A stretch of 64,000 bases of DNA from Cloeon dipterum. Lineage: Eukaryota > Arthropoda > Insecta > Ephemeroptera > Baetidae. The DNA is taken from contig NC_088789.1 in assembly GCF_949628265.1 (NCBI RefSeq), forward strand, positions 8,796,886 through 8,860,885, written 5' to 3'. Under the pieces are notes generated by a model. It ran no database searches. It saw only the letters and a program-made list of their open reading frames with translations, and was not told the origin of the DNA. Below, piece after piece: positions 1-12,900 of this stretch. A program made the translations under genes and the position numbers. How positions within the stretch are numbered: the stretch's first letter is position 1; each line of letters starts with the position of its first letter.

Positions 1-3000
1 ACCTTTTCAACTTTTTCTTCTTTTTTGTTGTTGTTTTGGTCACCTTTCACGGTGGGTGCGACGAATCGATTTGCTATTAAAAGTAAATGAAATTTGCGTT
101 CAAGGAAAAAATATACTAAATTAAGTCTGTATATCTCACTTTTTCCAAATGCAGCCCTAATAATCGACTGGCAAGGAGCGTCCACGGCCAGGTAAAGCCA
201 AAGAGTTAGAGGGATCATCATTATTAAATTTCCGAAAAATTCGAATATCTAAATAGAAAAATGATATTATTTCTTGAACTTTTAATATTGAAAAAAATAT
301 TTTACTATCTCAAAGTTGGAGAAGTAAGTATTGGTCCTCATCAGTGCCACGTGGTAATTCATCAGGTCCATATGCACCAAATAAGCACAAAAACTGAGTT
401 TGCTTAGAGGTATGAAATATTTCCACGAAAGAATGGAGTTAACGGGACCTAAAAAGAAAAATAACAATGAAAATAGCCTTCGTTAGACAATTCAATTAAT
501 TGATTTACCCCCGTATCCATTGACACATGCCCAAACCACCCAGCTTAACCCACTTGCCCAACCAAGTCGATGAAGCGCAGAATAAAAAGCAGCGTCAAGA
601 TTGTCATAGACGAAATTTCTGTCGTAAATGATGAGGATGGTATAGATGATGGCCAAGCATCCTGCCGAGTTGAGAATCCACTCGAGCACCACGCCCCATT
701 TCGGCAACTTGTACGTAATTTTATTCGCGAGTACGTAAGCCAATGCCATTCCACACAAATAAGGTACTGCTCGGGCTGCAGGGTTACCATAGATGAGTTC
801 AAAAAAATTTCCAGTAGCTTCATTTCTGTAAGGAAATATTATTAATTTTTTGTTCAAAGAGAAATTTTATTGCTTACTGTATTACTATTGACATAGTCCA
901 CTGCAAGTTATAGACATATGTGAGCCCAAACGACACGGCCATGGAGCCCAAAGTGAGCACTCCAATCAGTCCAAGACCAATTTTTGGCCATTTTAGTAAT
1001 GGGAAAATAACAATTGGCGCCAGCACGGCCAGCTGCATGTCTACCATCAAATACCAACCTTGGCTGACGCACTAATGAAAATAATTTATCTTTATGATCT
1101 AATGTATGATTCAATGAATTTGTTTTACCGTAGTCTCAATCGTGTTGAAAAAATTGGTGAAATAAAGAAGCGTAACCCACCAATAATCTGCGCAATTTTG
1201 GGTCGCTGGTTCAATGAACAAGTCCCACGTGGGAGTCGCTCCCACTCGCCTGTGCAAGGTTGACAGGTAGAACACTACCATCGCCAGCGGAAGAGTGATT
1301 CTGGTTTGATATTTGCATTTTAAATTAATGATGTTACCAAGCAATTAATTTTACCTCAGATATCTGAACAAAATGTATTTGAAAACATTAAATGAGCGAC
1401 CTTTCTTCTGATCCAACAAAATAACGTAAACGGTTAGCAAACCACTCATGAAGAAAAACGTGTCCACACCCAACGCTCCACTGTAAATTGGGGCCATCGA
1501 CCACATATGCGAATACTACAAAATAATTAATTTAATACGATGCAACACAGACACCTTGCAATGTTAATTGCCTTATCAAAGGCCATCACAGCGTTGATGT
1601 GTGGGAGGAAGGAATTGATCATGTAGCAATGAAGAAGAATAATCCACCACGTACTGACAACCCTTATTCCATGCAGGCAAGCCAGTTGTCCAGGAACAAC
1701 AGTTTTTGGCAGCGTGAACAAGTTGCGCAAATTGGTTCTCAAAGAAAAAGATTGCACGACTACGTGTAAATCTAATAACATAAAATTTAGTGTCTTTACC
1801 CCCCTGAGGAATATTTTATAATTTTCAATACCTTGTCCTTCAGGCCAAATGTAGTCGCAAATTGTCGCATATGCCATAAATACAGTCAAGGCAAGAATGA
1901 GGATACTAAAAATATCAAGAATGATTAACAAAACACAGAAAGTTAATCTAAAATTACATGAACGCCCAGGATCCTGTATCTAAATCTTGTTTACCATCAT
2001 CCTCATAATGGCAAGAGTTTTCAATTACAGCTGTATCAATATTCAGACCGAGAACTGAAAAAAACTGCTTCAGGTTGAAATCTGCTACTTGTTTGACACC
2101 TTCGGCATTGCAGGACGACGGAGCGCAAACGGCCCACTGTGCCGGAATCGTTGTGTTGGGAATCAATCCGCTCTGAAAATTCGTATTTGTATTAAAACCT
2201 TAATTCAAATTTATATGACTTATATTTACTTGTGGAACTAGGATGTTTTTGAATCCATTGAAGTCCCTGTAGTTATTGCCTTTGGTAATTTTATCGTACG
2301 CGAGTTTCATTTTGGCGAAAATCATTTTAGACTTTTCGTCAGTCTCATCTTTGGTAGAAAACCCAAGTTGCACTCGACAATATTTTCCGGTAAACCTGGG
2401 TTTATTTTCGCTGTTTACAGGCCCATTTACAGATAAACACTCATCAAAGTTGCCAAACTGAAACAGGAAGGAACCTTGAAGGAGACTGTCAGGTGGCAAC
2501 TTCGATGACGAGTCCAGCACTGAAAGAAGAAAGAATTAATAATAAAAATTAATGGATCAAATAAATTGCTATTCGTTAAACATCGATTTTGTTGGATAGT
2601 TTTTTTTGTGGATTCCCACAATCAAGGTTTGTAAACAATCCTTGAGGCAAGATTAAACAAACATTTTGTTTTGATAATGATTTTATCAAATAAATCAAAT
2701 CAGCATATTTAGTGAGATAATAAATATATTATTAAAATATTTAATACTTTTGCTTTTTCACATCATCATGATAAATTTATTAAGGGATGAAGGTGTAGCT
2801 TTTTAAAAGTCAAATAAGCATAAATGCAAAATCAATATAATACTGTATAAACACAAATTACTTTTGAGCGCCCAAGGTGTGACTGTAAGGAGGCCTGCTT
2901 TGTAAGCTGTGATGTCTGCGGTGCATTGCAAAGACGGTGCACCGTTTGCTATCTTAAAAGCTAAAACTGCAAAGAGGCAAAAAACTAAGACACTCCTGCG

Positions 3001-3012
3001 CTCCATCTTCAT
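1..3012 (-). CDS. NRF-6-like membrane acyltransferase-3 protein, 3' end beyond the window
   Basis: This is a secretory-pathway multi-pass membrane protein of the NRF-6 / acyltransferase-3 family. C. elegans nrf-6 works in gut lipid and drug transport; the substrate is not evident here. Exons in transcription order: 3012-2862, 2519-2230, 2172-1958, 1905-1572, 1515-1355, 1300-1129, 1071-878, 825-509, 448-306, 248-140, 73-1. All phases close and give about 719 residues so far. The ATG at 3012 begins a signal peptide (MKMERRSVLVFCLFAVLAFK). The NRF N-terminal domain follows, with Cys in DECLSV, KYCRVQ and AVCAPSSC. Family landmarks in the acyltransferase domain are GIRVVSTWWIILLHC (with the conserved His), GVDTFFFMSGLL, YLMVDMQLAVLAP and FCAYLVH. 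The intron between exons 4 and 5 looks GC-AG. The last exon gives a Lys/Glu-rich tail, still open at position 1. Confidence is high for the family and good for the exon model. Confidence 0.9.
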
Positions 3013-3049
3013 TCGCGGCAAGTGCCAAAATGTAGCTCATGCACTTGCT

Positions 3050-3125
3050 CCATAAATGGGCTGCAGCGGTTTTGGTAATCGATTTGTGATAGATAACAAG
3101 GCCAATACTAAGAGATAAGCTGGTG
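3050..3125 (-). promoter_or_regulatory. GATA-site cluster upstream of the NRF-6-like gene
   Basis: Three GATA cores lie 75-110 bp upstream of the start codon: two overlapping at 3088-3096 (TGATAGATAAC on the plus strand) and one at 3113-3119 (AGATAAG). A weak TATA-like CATTTATGG lies near 3050 on the minus strand. WGATAR sites near insect promoters are typical of gut and fat-body genes; their use here is inferred. Confidence 0.35.
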
Positions 3126-3536
3126 CTGTCTCACGCTCTATGCCTCTTGAGTTCTAGATGAAAGTAAATAAATACAATCCATGCAAATGAAATAAAAAAC
3201 CTCTAAAATTTGTAATCACATATTGCAACAACTAATACCAATGGAAATTTTGATTAAAATTCTTCAAGTAACTATATCACAAAACATTTGAACTATAATA
3301 AAAGAAATCGTTCAATAAAATAAAGCACTCTTGCGCTTCTTGCTATTTTTGTTTTTTCCCCAAACAAAAAATTTACGAGCATTATACTAACGAAAAATGG
3401 TTCACAAGTTTGGCGATAAATTCTGTAAACTGCAACCTTTAGTCAAGGAAAATCAATTTCACCGTTGCAGTGACGCAGAGAGAAAAGAGAACTTTTGGTG
3501 CACGTTACTATCTCCGTTATTTATCTTACGCCGGAA

Positions 3537-3757
3537 TGCCAGGCGATCTGGCGCTTCCGCGCCGCCAAAAGATGGTGAAACGATATTTGCCGGAAATCAA
3601 AAGACGCCGACGTCATTTCCTGGCCGAGACGCGGCTACTCGATCTGGTCGGAGACCTAATGGTGCGGAATTTGCTGGTGTGTCGGCCGACGCAAATACGC
3701 GCAACGCTGATGTTGGCGTCGCACGGTCCGTCTCCATCATTTGTTCCGCGCATTTAA
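3537..3757 (+). CDS. possible coding exon or small ORF, unrecognised
   Basis: A GC-rich island in AT-rich surroundings is open in one plus-strand frame from an ATG at about 3537 to a stop at 3757 (about 73 residues). The codons are strongly G/C-ending, unlike the flanks. The peptide is basic and amphipathic (RRQKMVKRYLPEIKRRRRHF, then LLDLVGDLMVRNLLV). A longer overlapping frame (3397-3978) is Ala/Gly/Arg-rich low-complexity sequence and looks like a shadow. I recognise no family and see no clear splice partner or poly(A) signal. It could be an isolated exon, a relic of a mobile element, or chance. Confidence 0.2.
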
Positions 3758-3979
3758 CAAAAGTGCTGCTGCTGGAGATGCTTCACTTTTGGCCGAGTGC
3801 CCAAACGCAAGTCCTGTCCCAAACAACTTCATTTGTCTGCATAATTAGAAAGAGCCCCATGTGCATTTCCCAAAAAGAGCAAAAGTCAAGAGCAGAATTT
3901 AAGAATTGCTTAATTTTCTTAATCTCTGAAGTGAATATTTTAGTTTTTACTCATTATCCTACTTTGATTAGAGCTTGAT

Positions 3980-6900
3980 TGCCATAATTTCAAAATTTTA
4001 GCCCACCGATGAAGGCTTCTGGACAAATTCCATTCGTGCGCGGGTTCTTTAAATATATTTATAAAAAATAAGATAAATTTCTCGACATTTTACTGTAATC
4101 TTATTTTCTCGCCCTGCCGTAAAACTTCTGGTGAAATACAAAACGGTGCGTGTGGTCTGCTGTATTTTATTCATGCTTAGTTAGCAAGAGAAACCCTTCT
4201 CAGTACTGTGGTGCGCAGAGAAATAGCGGGATGAAGTGAATTTTATTACTCCTGCTGCAGAGCAACTAGGAAACCTTTTCAATTTAACATTTCACTTGGG
4301 ATCAAATCACACTTGGTTGCCTTTCTCATTTCTTTTGTTGTCGCTTGCTGTTGTTGTTGTTGTTGTCAGGCGTTGAATGTTGGCAAATAAACAGCGTGAA
4401 ACCTTATTTCCTCTCATCTTGCAGCTGCAATAATAATGTTTTCTTCTGCACCAAGAAGTAGCACGCGACTCGAACACGAACTCACGAATGATTTTGCTAT
4501 TCCCAAGCGTTCGAATTCGAATCAGAAAGTTGCTTGCGAGGTAAAAGGCTGCAAGCTTTTCATGGCAAAATAATGCATTCTCGCTGACTTACCACACGCA
4601 GTAGCTTTTGCACCTCTGAATTGCACCCCAGTGATGAATATTTATCTCAACTTACAGGCGCGAATAGAGCAGAAAAAGCTCAAAAACCACACACCTGAAC
4701 GCACACCTCCCGCGGGAACAGGAGTCTCTTTATTTCGCTGCCTCGTGGGCAAGCTTGCTTTCGCACATAAAATAGAGTTCGGTCTATACATTCTTTTCTA
4801 TATATACATATTTACTGCCTTACCAGCAAGGCATCGTGTATTTTATGTTAACGCCCTTTCCGCATCTCCATGCATCGCCAGATTAAGTACATGTTCCCAT
4901 TTTGCCCAAGAAAAGGAATAACGCATCAGCTCTTCTGTTTTATTTTCTTAAATATGAGCAGCCCCTCTCGTAAAAAGCACGCAGGCTGGATAAAAAGAAC
5001 TCCTAGCTCCTTTCCATCCCGCGCAGACTCGTAAACAAGCTCAGCATTTATTTCGATTACTGAAAATAATTTTTGCCTGTCAACGCCGCGCTGGAAAAAT
5101 GATCCGTGGAAACGAGCGTTTTATGTTGCGAAAAATGACGCTGCAAGTTTCTCACTGGCGACTCACAAAAACAGTCATTTTTCATGCTTAAATTTGTCTT
5201 TGTGGAACCGCAGCGACCGCAACAATGAAAAAGGCTTTCTGCTGCCAGTGGAAAAGCCTGCACCCAAAATTGAGTTTCCGAAGGATGTTATAAAAGTTTT
5301 CCCAAACTGTCACGGCGTAATTTACTTAGGGGAATGCCTCATTTTTATCTCTAACTGTTTGAATTGCTGATTTTTTTCGATAGATTGTATTTATCAGTTT
5401 TATGATTTTATGATTAAGAGAAAAAAACCCTTAAATACTCAAAGACAAATTGCGAATATTGCTACTGCACGAAATGTTATACATTTAATTTAAATGCAAT
5501 ATTCATCTAGCAGCTTCTGGAGTACACGTGATTTTGATTTGTATTGTTAGGTAACCTTGTCTGGCTTGTAATCACCAATTGAATTATGATCCCATTAATT
5601 TTGTAATTTCCCACAGTAAACGAGCCGCACGTGAAACACATACGATATGAAACAATTATTGCGATGTTTATGATATCCCAAGATAAGCGTTAAGATTTAA
5701 AATCACATCTTTTTACAATTTTTATCTAAATCAATGCTATATTCATTCTTTTCATTTTGAAACAATGAACACGGCAGGATAACTGAAAACAATAGGTGAT
5801 TCCAATTGGTATATACACGTTATACGAGCTGAAATTATTAATCAGAACGACGTCGTTAATTGTACAACGTTCTTTATTCACGTTCGTCTTTTTATTTGAG
5901 GCTGTGTTCGCATTTAGAAAGCCATCGAAAAAGTAATTAATTAAACGTCGCCAAAACGTAATAAAAAGAGACTGGGGGTGGAGCAGCGATGTATCATTAC
6001 TGTTGGTCCCCATCTATATGGGTTCGTGCTGATTCTTTTCCTCTCTACTTCTCTGCTCCCTCGCCGACGTGCAGAAGCAGTCGGCACGCACAAGATTTGT
6101 ATGCTTTTTCCGCGTCTTTTTTGTTGCGTATGTTTATTTGCCCTTTGCTGCTGGCGGTGTAATGAGGCAGAAATACAGCCAGCAGCGCGCAGATTTGGTT
6201 ACTTATGTCGACAATAATCAATATCAAGTACAATTGAGCAAAAACGCCCATGTTTCTGATTCATTCACATGCACGGTAGCAATAACAAGGCTTTTTCTGG
6301 ATTTATGTGGCTTTTTATTGGTTATAGATTTCATTTTATTGGCTTTTCTTTGAATTGCATTGGAATTTGACTTATTCTGGATGGTTCAAAAAATTGTATG
6401 TTGAAGTTGTTGAGTTCGGCAACAATTAAAAAATGTCACGACCAGATAAAATCAAAATGCTCCTTTTTGCTTGATACATTTTCCCATGACCACAAAAGAT
6501 AAAGACATGCTTTGATCATACAGATAAAATCGATTTAAGTATTTCACACTAAAAGTGGTCAATTATTCAAGCACATAACGATAAAAAAAAGTCAGTGTCC
6601 ATTTATTTATCTAGATATATATTCTGTGTGCTATTTCAAAACTTAACTTGCTGTGCTCACTCTTTGTGATAATTCAATATTCAAGTTTAAAAACAATCAA
6701 CCTATTTGAAAGGACAAACGCGTCGAATTCGTTAAAGCTCAAGTTTTATTCATTTATTTTCTTTCAAGCGATCGATGAGTATTAATTAAAGGCGACTTGA
6801 GAAGCAATGAGATTTTGTCATCGCGTCTCGAGCCAGATTTCCATTGATTTAACAACTCGCTCTGTTCCTCAGTGACGCACGTTATTCACATCTGATAAGA

Positions 6901-9900
6901 CGACGGATTCGCTCCAGCGGAACTGCAAAGTAGGCGCATGGCCAATAAAAACACGCGTTCGCAAGCAAATCTGCGAATAAGTCTAATACAAAGGAGAGTG
7001 AATAAGGAGCCGGCTCCCCCTTGCATTTTCGATAGCTGATATCAAAACTACTCGAGAGGAAGCGACTGCTGCAATATTGTGTCCACATGCAAGAAGAAAA
7101 ATTTATTCCCCCCTTGGTACTTTTCTTGATGCTGCTGCTGCTCGTTTCAATATTTGCACAGAGATTTTTAATATTTCCGAGGGGAGCCGCACTCTCGCTA
7201 TTTTATGGCTGCTGCTCGTTGTCTGGTCTTTTTGTGGAAATTCCCATTGGAAAATAAAAAAGTGCATAGCCACCGAGCTAACAAACACGCGAACCGAAAA
7301 TGGAAATTCGTAAAAGTGGGTGCATTAATTCTCCCTGCTGCCATCATCATCATCAGCAGCAACCCCGGTGAAAAAGAGAGGAAATGAAAAAGTTTATGGC
7401 GGTTTGGCTAACGCAAACAGAAATAGATACACGGCATTCGGCACTTCGATGTGAGCACAATGGCAGACACGTTTCGATGAGAACAAAAGCTTCTCGTCCC
7501 CTTCAACTATTGCGTCTTGTAGCCATAATTAAAAGGACTTTCTCTGCGAGCAAATAACTTCAGTCAAGAGAAGTTAAGGAGTTTTAATAAAATTGCAAAC
7601 TTCAAAGCGACGGGTGGGACGATCAGAACAAGGCTTGAAATTAGATCGGCACGATCCTTATCTATCCTAATAAGAAATCCAGCCGATTTGTTGCTCCCCC
7701 TCGGGCCATTGCAGTTGCCGCGCGCTGCAATATTATTGATCACTCACTTTGTACCCACTCGCATTCTGTGTGCACCTATATGTACACGCAGATTGGCCTC
7801 GCCAATCTTGGTTTCCTCTCCGCTTTATAATAAATGTTTTGGGGTAGAAGGGAGAACTAAATCTATACTTCTTATCAGCGTGAGCACTCGATTGCACGCG
7901 ATGAGAATTGCACTCGGAGGGATCTTTTTAGAGAACTTGAAGGGAAAAATTTTTCTTTCATACAACACCCCTTCTCAGTAGACGGTCTTCTCGAAATTTC
8001 ATTGATTAGAGTCGTCATAACAATTGCTTCGATATTTTGTAATCAGTTATTGAATGATAAACAATTATGCAAGGAGGCAAAGGTTTCGTTACCATCTTGT
8101 AAGTTATAATTGTGTCGAATCTTGATAGAAATCAGCACTCGTCATTGCCAATTCATGACATCACAGTCTAGCTATATCGATAAGATTGATTTTTAAGTAT
8201 TGGAAATTCCAATTGTCTGCAGTTGGGAATTTTGACGTACACACGTGCCTATAAAAATCACTCAAGCCACTGCTGTTATCATGCATAAATCCTTCTTTCG
8301 CTGACCTCTAATCGAAATGGCCCCTCGTCCAGATCGCGCTTAATCAGCCTAAATACCGTGGCCGGCTGCTGCTTCACCTTGCACATCCCTCCAATATCGT
8401 GTGCACGAGTGCGTGTTTGCGGTCTCGAGCGTGGAGATCTTCATCTCTCGCTGTGTTTACGCACGCAGCAACGAACGCAGACAATTTTATTTATTGCCAG
8501 CAACAAGTTCACATACACACATAATGCGTTTTCCCCAGCCCGCAGCTTCCCCACTAAATCATAGCCTATATGGGAGAACTGTTTTAATTTCAGCTTTTTT
8601 GCTAGAGCAGGAGAAAAACGCTTCGCATTAATTTTCCGACGAAGCTGCCTGATAAATTCTGAGGCACGCGCCTAAAGTGGTTTAGAAAAGTGCATTAATT
8701 ATGTCGAGTGGCTTAGAGAAGCCTGTAACGTTGCGTAAATTCATGCCACTATAAAATGAATTCAAATCATAGTTAAGTGGATTTACATAATCTACGAGGT
8801 AAATTTTATGGAATTAATATGAGAGAAAATATTAAAATATACTCGGTAAATTATAATTGTTTCACTAACATTTGAAGAGGATTTATGCTTTAAAAGCCTG
8901 GAAAATCCTTGTTACCAATGCATGAACTCATCACTTGAAGCCAAAATTGACCTAATTAGCACTGCAAATTTTTTAGAAAAGTGGGTGCAAAATTACCATG
9001 CGTTTCAAATGGCGAGGACTGTCTCCTTAATTGAAATCCTATTTTATTTCACAGCAAAGAGTTTTCCTAAAAGGTTTCAAAGGTTGGACTGATCTCGACG
9101 AGAGGAATCGAAATCTGTCAAGAAAACGTGGTTAAGTGCAGTAAATTTAGGAGAAAATTTGAAAAATGTGAATTTGCACTTGTTTGATTGTGTACAACAC
9201 TAACAACAATTATTGTATCGAGTTTAGAGCATTATTAGTTGGAACCATGGTGGCAACACCGTGGATTATTGTAAATTTGTTCCACAATTACGAGCACTCA
9301 GGCTGTGTGTTTCTATTGCTGCAATTCACAACGCGAGAGCTAAGGCCTGTTTAATTTATAGAGGTGTGCACGCAGCAAAGCGCAGCTCCTTTGTGTTATT
9401 GTAAACGATGATATATGGCCTGGCTGCGTTTCCTTTTGTACAGATAAGACCCGAGGAGCAATTAGTCATGTAGGTGCAAACGGCACTCTCGGACCTAGCT
9501 AAGCACGCAAAGGATGCGTCCGAGGCCGAGATCGACGGGGCTTTATCACCACGTAATTAATTCCCTGCACTGACGTGATTCGGTGATTTGCGAGGCGGAA
9601 CCGCACTCACTGCGTCCAGCTTCCAGTGATAAACACCAAATGAATGGGCCACCACTTCCTTCTAGTATATATGGTGTAATCTTGTACATTTGTAGGCTGA
9701 CTTTAAATTGATAATCTTGTTTGCTAGATAGAAGTTAACACGCTTTTCGAATGCAGGAAATGTTGCACCTACACAATAAAAATAATGTTGGAAAGTTTAC
9801 AGGTAGGCAGACACTATATCTAAATAATAACCGGTGTTTCATTTAAGGTCGTATACTCGAGGTTTAATTCACGGAAGAAAAATCCAATATTCCTCGTCCA

Positions 9901-12900
9901 AAAGGTTATCATTTTATTTATGCATATTGTGGGAAATCATTGAAATAACGATTAAAATGGGGGTTGGGATTAATAAAAAGAGTTGAAAATTCCATAATAT
10001 CTTTCTTTCTGTCTGGACGTTAGGTGCTGAACTTTCCAGTTTGCGTTTGTGTATTTATGAGCATTCATCACAGCTCAATTTAAATTGTAATTCTCTGCTA
10101 TATCTACACTCTAGAAAAGGTGTTTTCTATTTCTGTTCAAGTCAGAATTTGGTTTAACACAAGAACCAATCGGAATTTCATTAGCGTGCTTCACCGCGAC
10201 AGACACGTGTCACCGGGCCAGCTGTCCCCGCGTATGGCAACTGAATTATACCGGCAGAGCATGTGCGGTCGTATCCAATTCCTCGCGCAATCAGCGCGAC
10301 TCATGCAGTCAGCATCGTGCGGTTTAATTTATGCCACTGGCAGGTCTGCGCTGTCGGACGCGTTGCATAAGCGGCACGACGGCAGGCAGCCGAGAGTTGA
10401 TTTGCTCTCAGGTGGTCCGAAGCTCTCAGCGGGCCGACGTGTTCGTGACAGCTCGATCAAAAATTCATCTGCGAAACTTTGATTGGGTCGTAATAATTCA
10501 TCGCGTCCAAAATAATTAGCCTGGTCGTCTCTTTCGGCCTTTGCTGTGGCCTTCGCGCCCCCTCGCGTTCAATTCCAACTATCTGCTCGCGCCAGCATCA
10601 AAATTTTCCCTCCCTCTAATATAAATTCACACTGCAAAAGTGATGTTCAACTACCGAGCACCGCACCTCCTCTCCCGACCCACGCAAGCGAGGGTGGCGT
10701 CCAAATTATCAGTGGAGACGAGGCTGCCTTTTTTACTGGCCGTGATGAAATCTATCACTGCATGAATACTTGAGTAAATTCTATGAGTTAAAATCCGAGG
10801 AAACAAATGTTCAGTGGCATTTCCAAGCATCATAGATTAAAATTTTATTTTTATATCTTATGAGGTTGCAATTTTTTACTTACAATGAAAATATGTTAAA
10901 TTAACGACTACGCTTTGAGAAGACTGGGATGCCTGGAATGGCACACATCAATTGAGCAATGAGGATGATAAGGTTTTATTTAAATTTCTATGGGTAAACC
11001 AACCTTGAGACGGCACCTAAAATTATGAAAAAAATTATTTTCAGAATAAATGATATTGTGAGAATTTTGTAAATCGAATTGATCGTTCTTATTCAAACTA
11101 AAAAAAAACAGAGAACATTTTCTGCTGTTTCCAGTGTACGAATTAATTAATAAATAGTATATGAATCAATATTTTTCATTGCTCTCCGAGGCTGTTCAAA
11201 CTAATTTATCATTAATTACGACTCTCGTAATTCCAACTTAACATTGTAAGATTTGCGCATACCTAATTTCGCTCAGTTTTCGACAGTCATTTTTCACATT
11301 AATCTGATTTTGAGAACAACATTTATATTATCATGTTCAATTTTCAATAATTTCTGTTTGTTGGACGGTTAATAAAAATTAAAATTCAAGTCTCAAGCAA
11401 ACTTACAAAAACGTGTTTTAATATTACTATATAGACTAACAACTATTGAGAGTAAACAAACAATATTTTATGATCAATTCATTTAATTGTCTGATTAAAC
11501 AACAGTTCAGATGATTGTTTCGATGCGGAACGAGTCCGCTTTGTAGAAGGTTCTGGTGAATCTGATGTCTGCTCCTCTTTCGCCGAGAGCAACCTTGGGG
11601 GCTCACTCGGCTGTCCAAACATAATCACAAGTCGATCACAACTTGAGCCTCGGGGCGCAAATAGCGAAAATGGTAAAGAGAAAGTAGCAGGGTGGAAGCG
11701 GCGGAGCGGCATTTGTACAGCGAGTAGCTGGAAATGAAGAGGGCTGCTAATGCTGGTCAAATTGCGACCAGACTCGCCTCCGACGCCGAGAGCGAGTGAA
11801 AAAATATACGTATGTCTGTAGTAATATGGATGAATTTTTTATCCAGCGTGGGTTGCCGGCGGAAAGAGACACGAGAGAGCAAACTGCAACCGCCAAAGTA
11901 AACTTTGACAAGAGCGGTTTAAATGTGCCATTTGCGCTGTCTGAATAAAACTTTAGCTGTGCTCTCTTGTGGGATAAGAAGAGTTTGCTAGTTTTTCTCG
12001 TTGTTGCGATAAAACTCGTTTGAAATGATTTTATGATATCTAATTTTCGGTATTCAACCAATGACTTGCTATATTTCAATGAAAAATTGTACAGTTGCAG
12101 TATTTTAGATATTAGGAATGGGCCTCGAGAAACATCACAAAGATTTGCTTTTACTAAAAACAGCACTTTTGATGCCCTCTAACTAACCCTACTAAAAAAG
12201 TTAACAGTGAATAATCGTAATGACGATGTCTTTTACGAAGAATTGAAATTTCAGACAGTTCTCTCGTCTCAAAATGTCATCTTTATTGCTGTAGTACATA
12301 CCGCATCTACTGAGTTTTAATCCACTATTGTTTTTCCAGTAGTAATAATATTATATTTATCAATATTTATTTTGTCATTGTATGTAGTTTATTTAATGAC
12401 AAAATACACGATCAAACATGTTTTAACTTAAGTCATCTTGACAAAATCACTAGCTGCTATTGTTGGGAATAAATCGGGTTTTAGACCATCAAAAGAAATA
12501 GACAATGAAGCTACAGCAGCCAAATTTCTTTTAGCTTTTGATTTTAATTTTGTCAATTTCGATTTTAGGTACCATCAAAATTAATACCGACAGTTTAAAG
12601 AGATAAATTTAAATTTTAAATGAAGCAATAAAATTTCATATTTTTGAATCTAAAATACGGACAGAGAAGCTATCAAAACATTTTATTTGAATTATGAGGG
12701 TGACAAAAATTTATTTCAGCTAAAATTTAAACTCGCCTGACACAGACGTTTTCAATTTAATAATCATTGCTCTTTGTGAGTTTTCCTGTGTTGCTCTCCA
12801 AGCTATATTAGATGCATAAATTTTCCTGCCACTCGTAGAAAAGTTCGGCTTGAGGGAATTTCCTCTCAGCAAAGAGAGCGACGTTGCAACTAAAATGTTA

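Noticed and set aside
3397..3978. 193-codon plus-strand ORF
   Set aside because: Ala/Gly/Arg low-complexity translation over a GC-rich block, without domain or splice support; the +1 frame at 3537-3757 is the better candidate.
4440..4545. Possible tRNA because of a GTTCGAATTCGAATC stretch
   Set aside because: No cloverleaf or matching A box could be formed around it.
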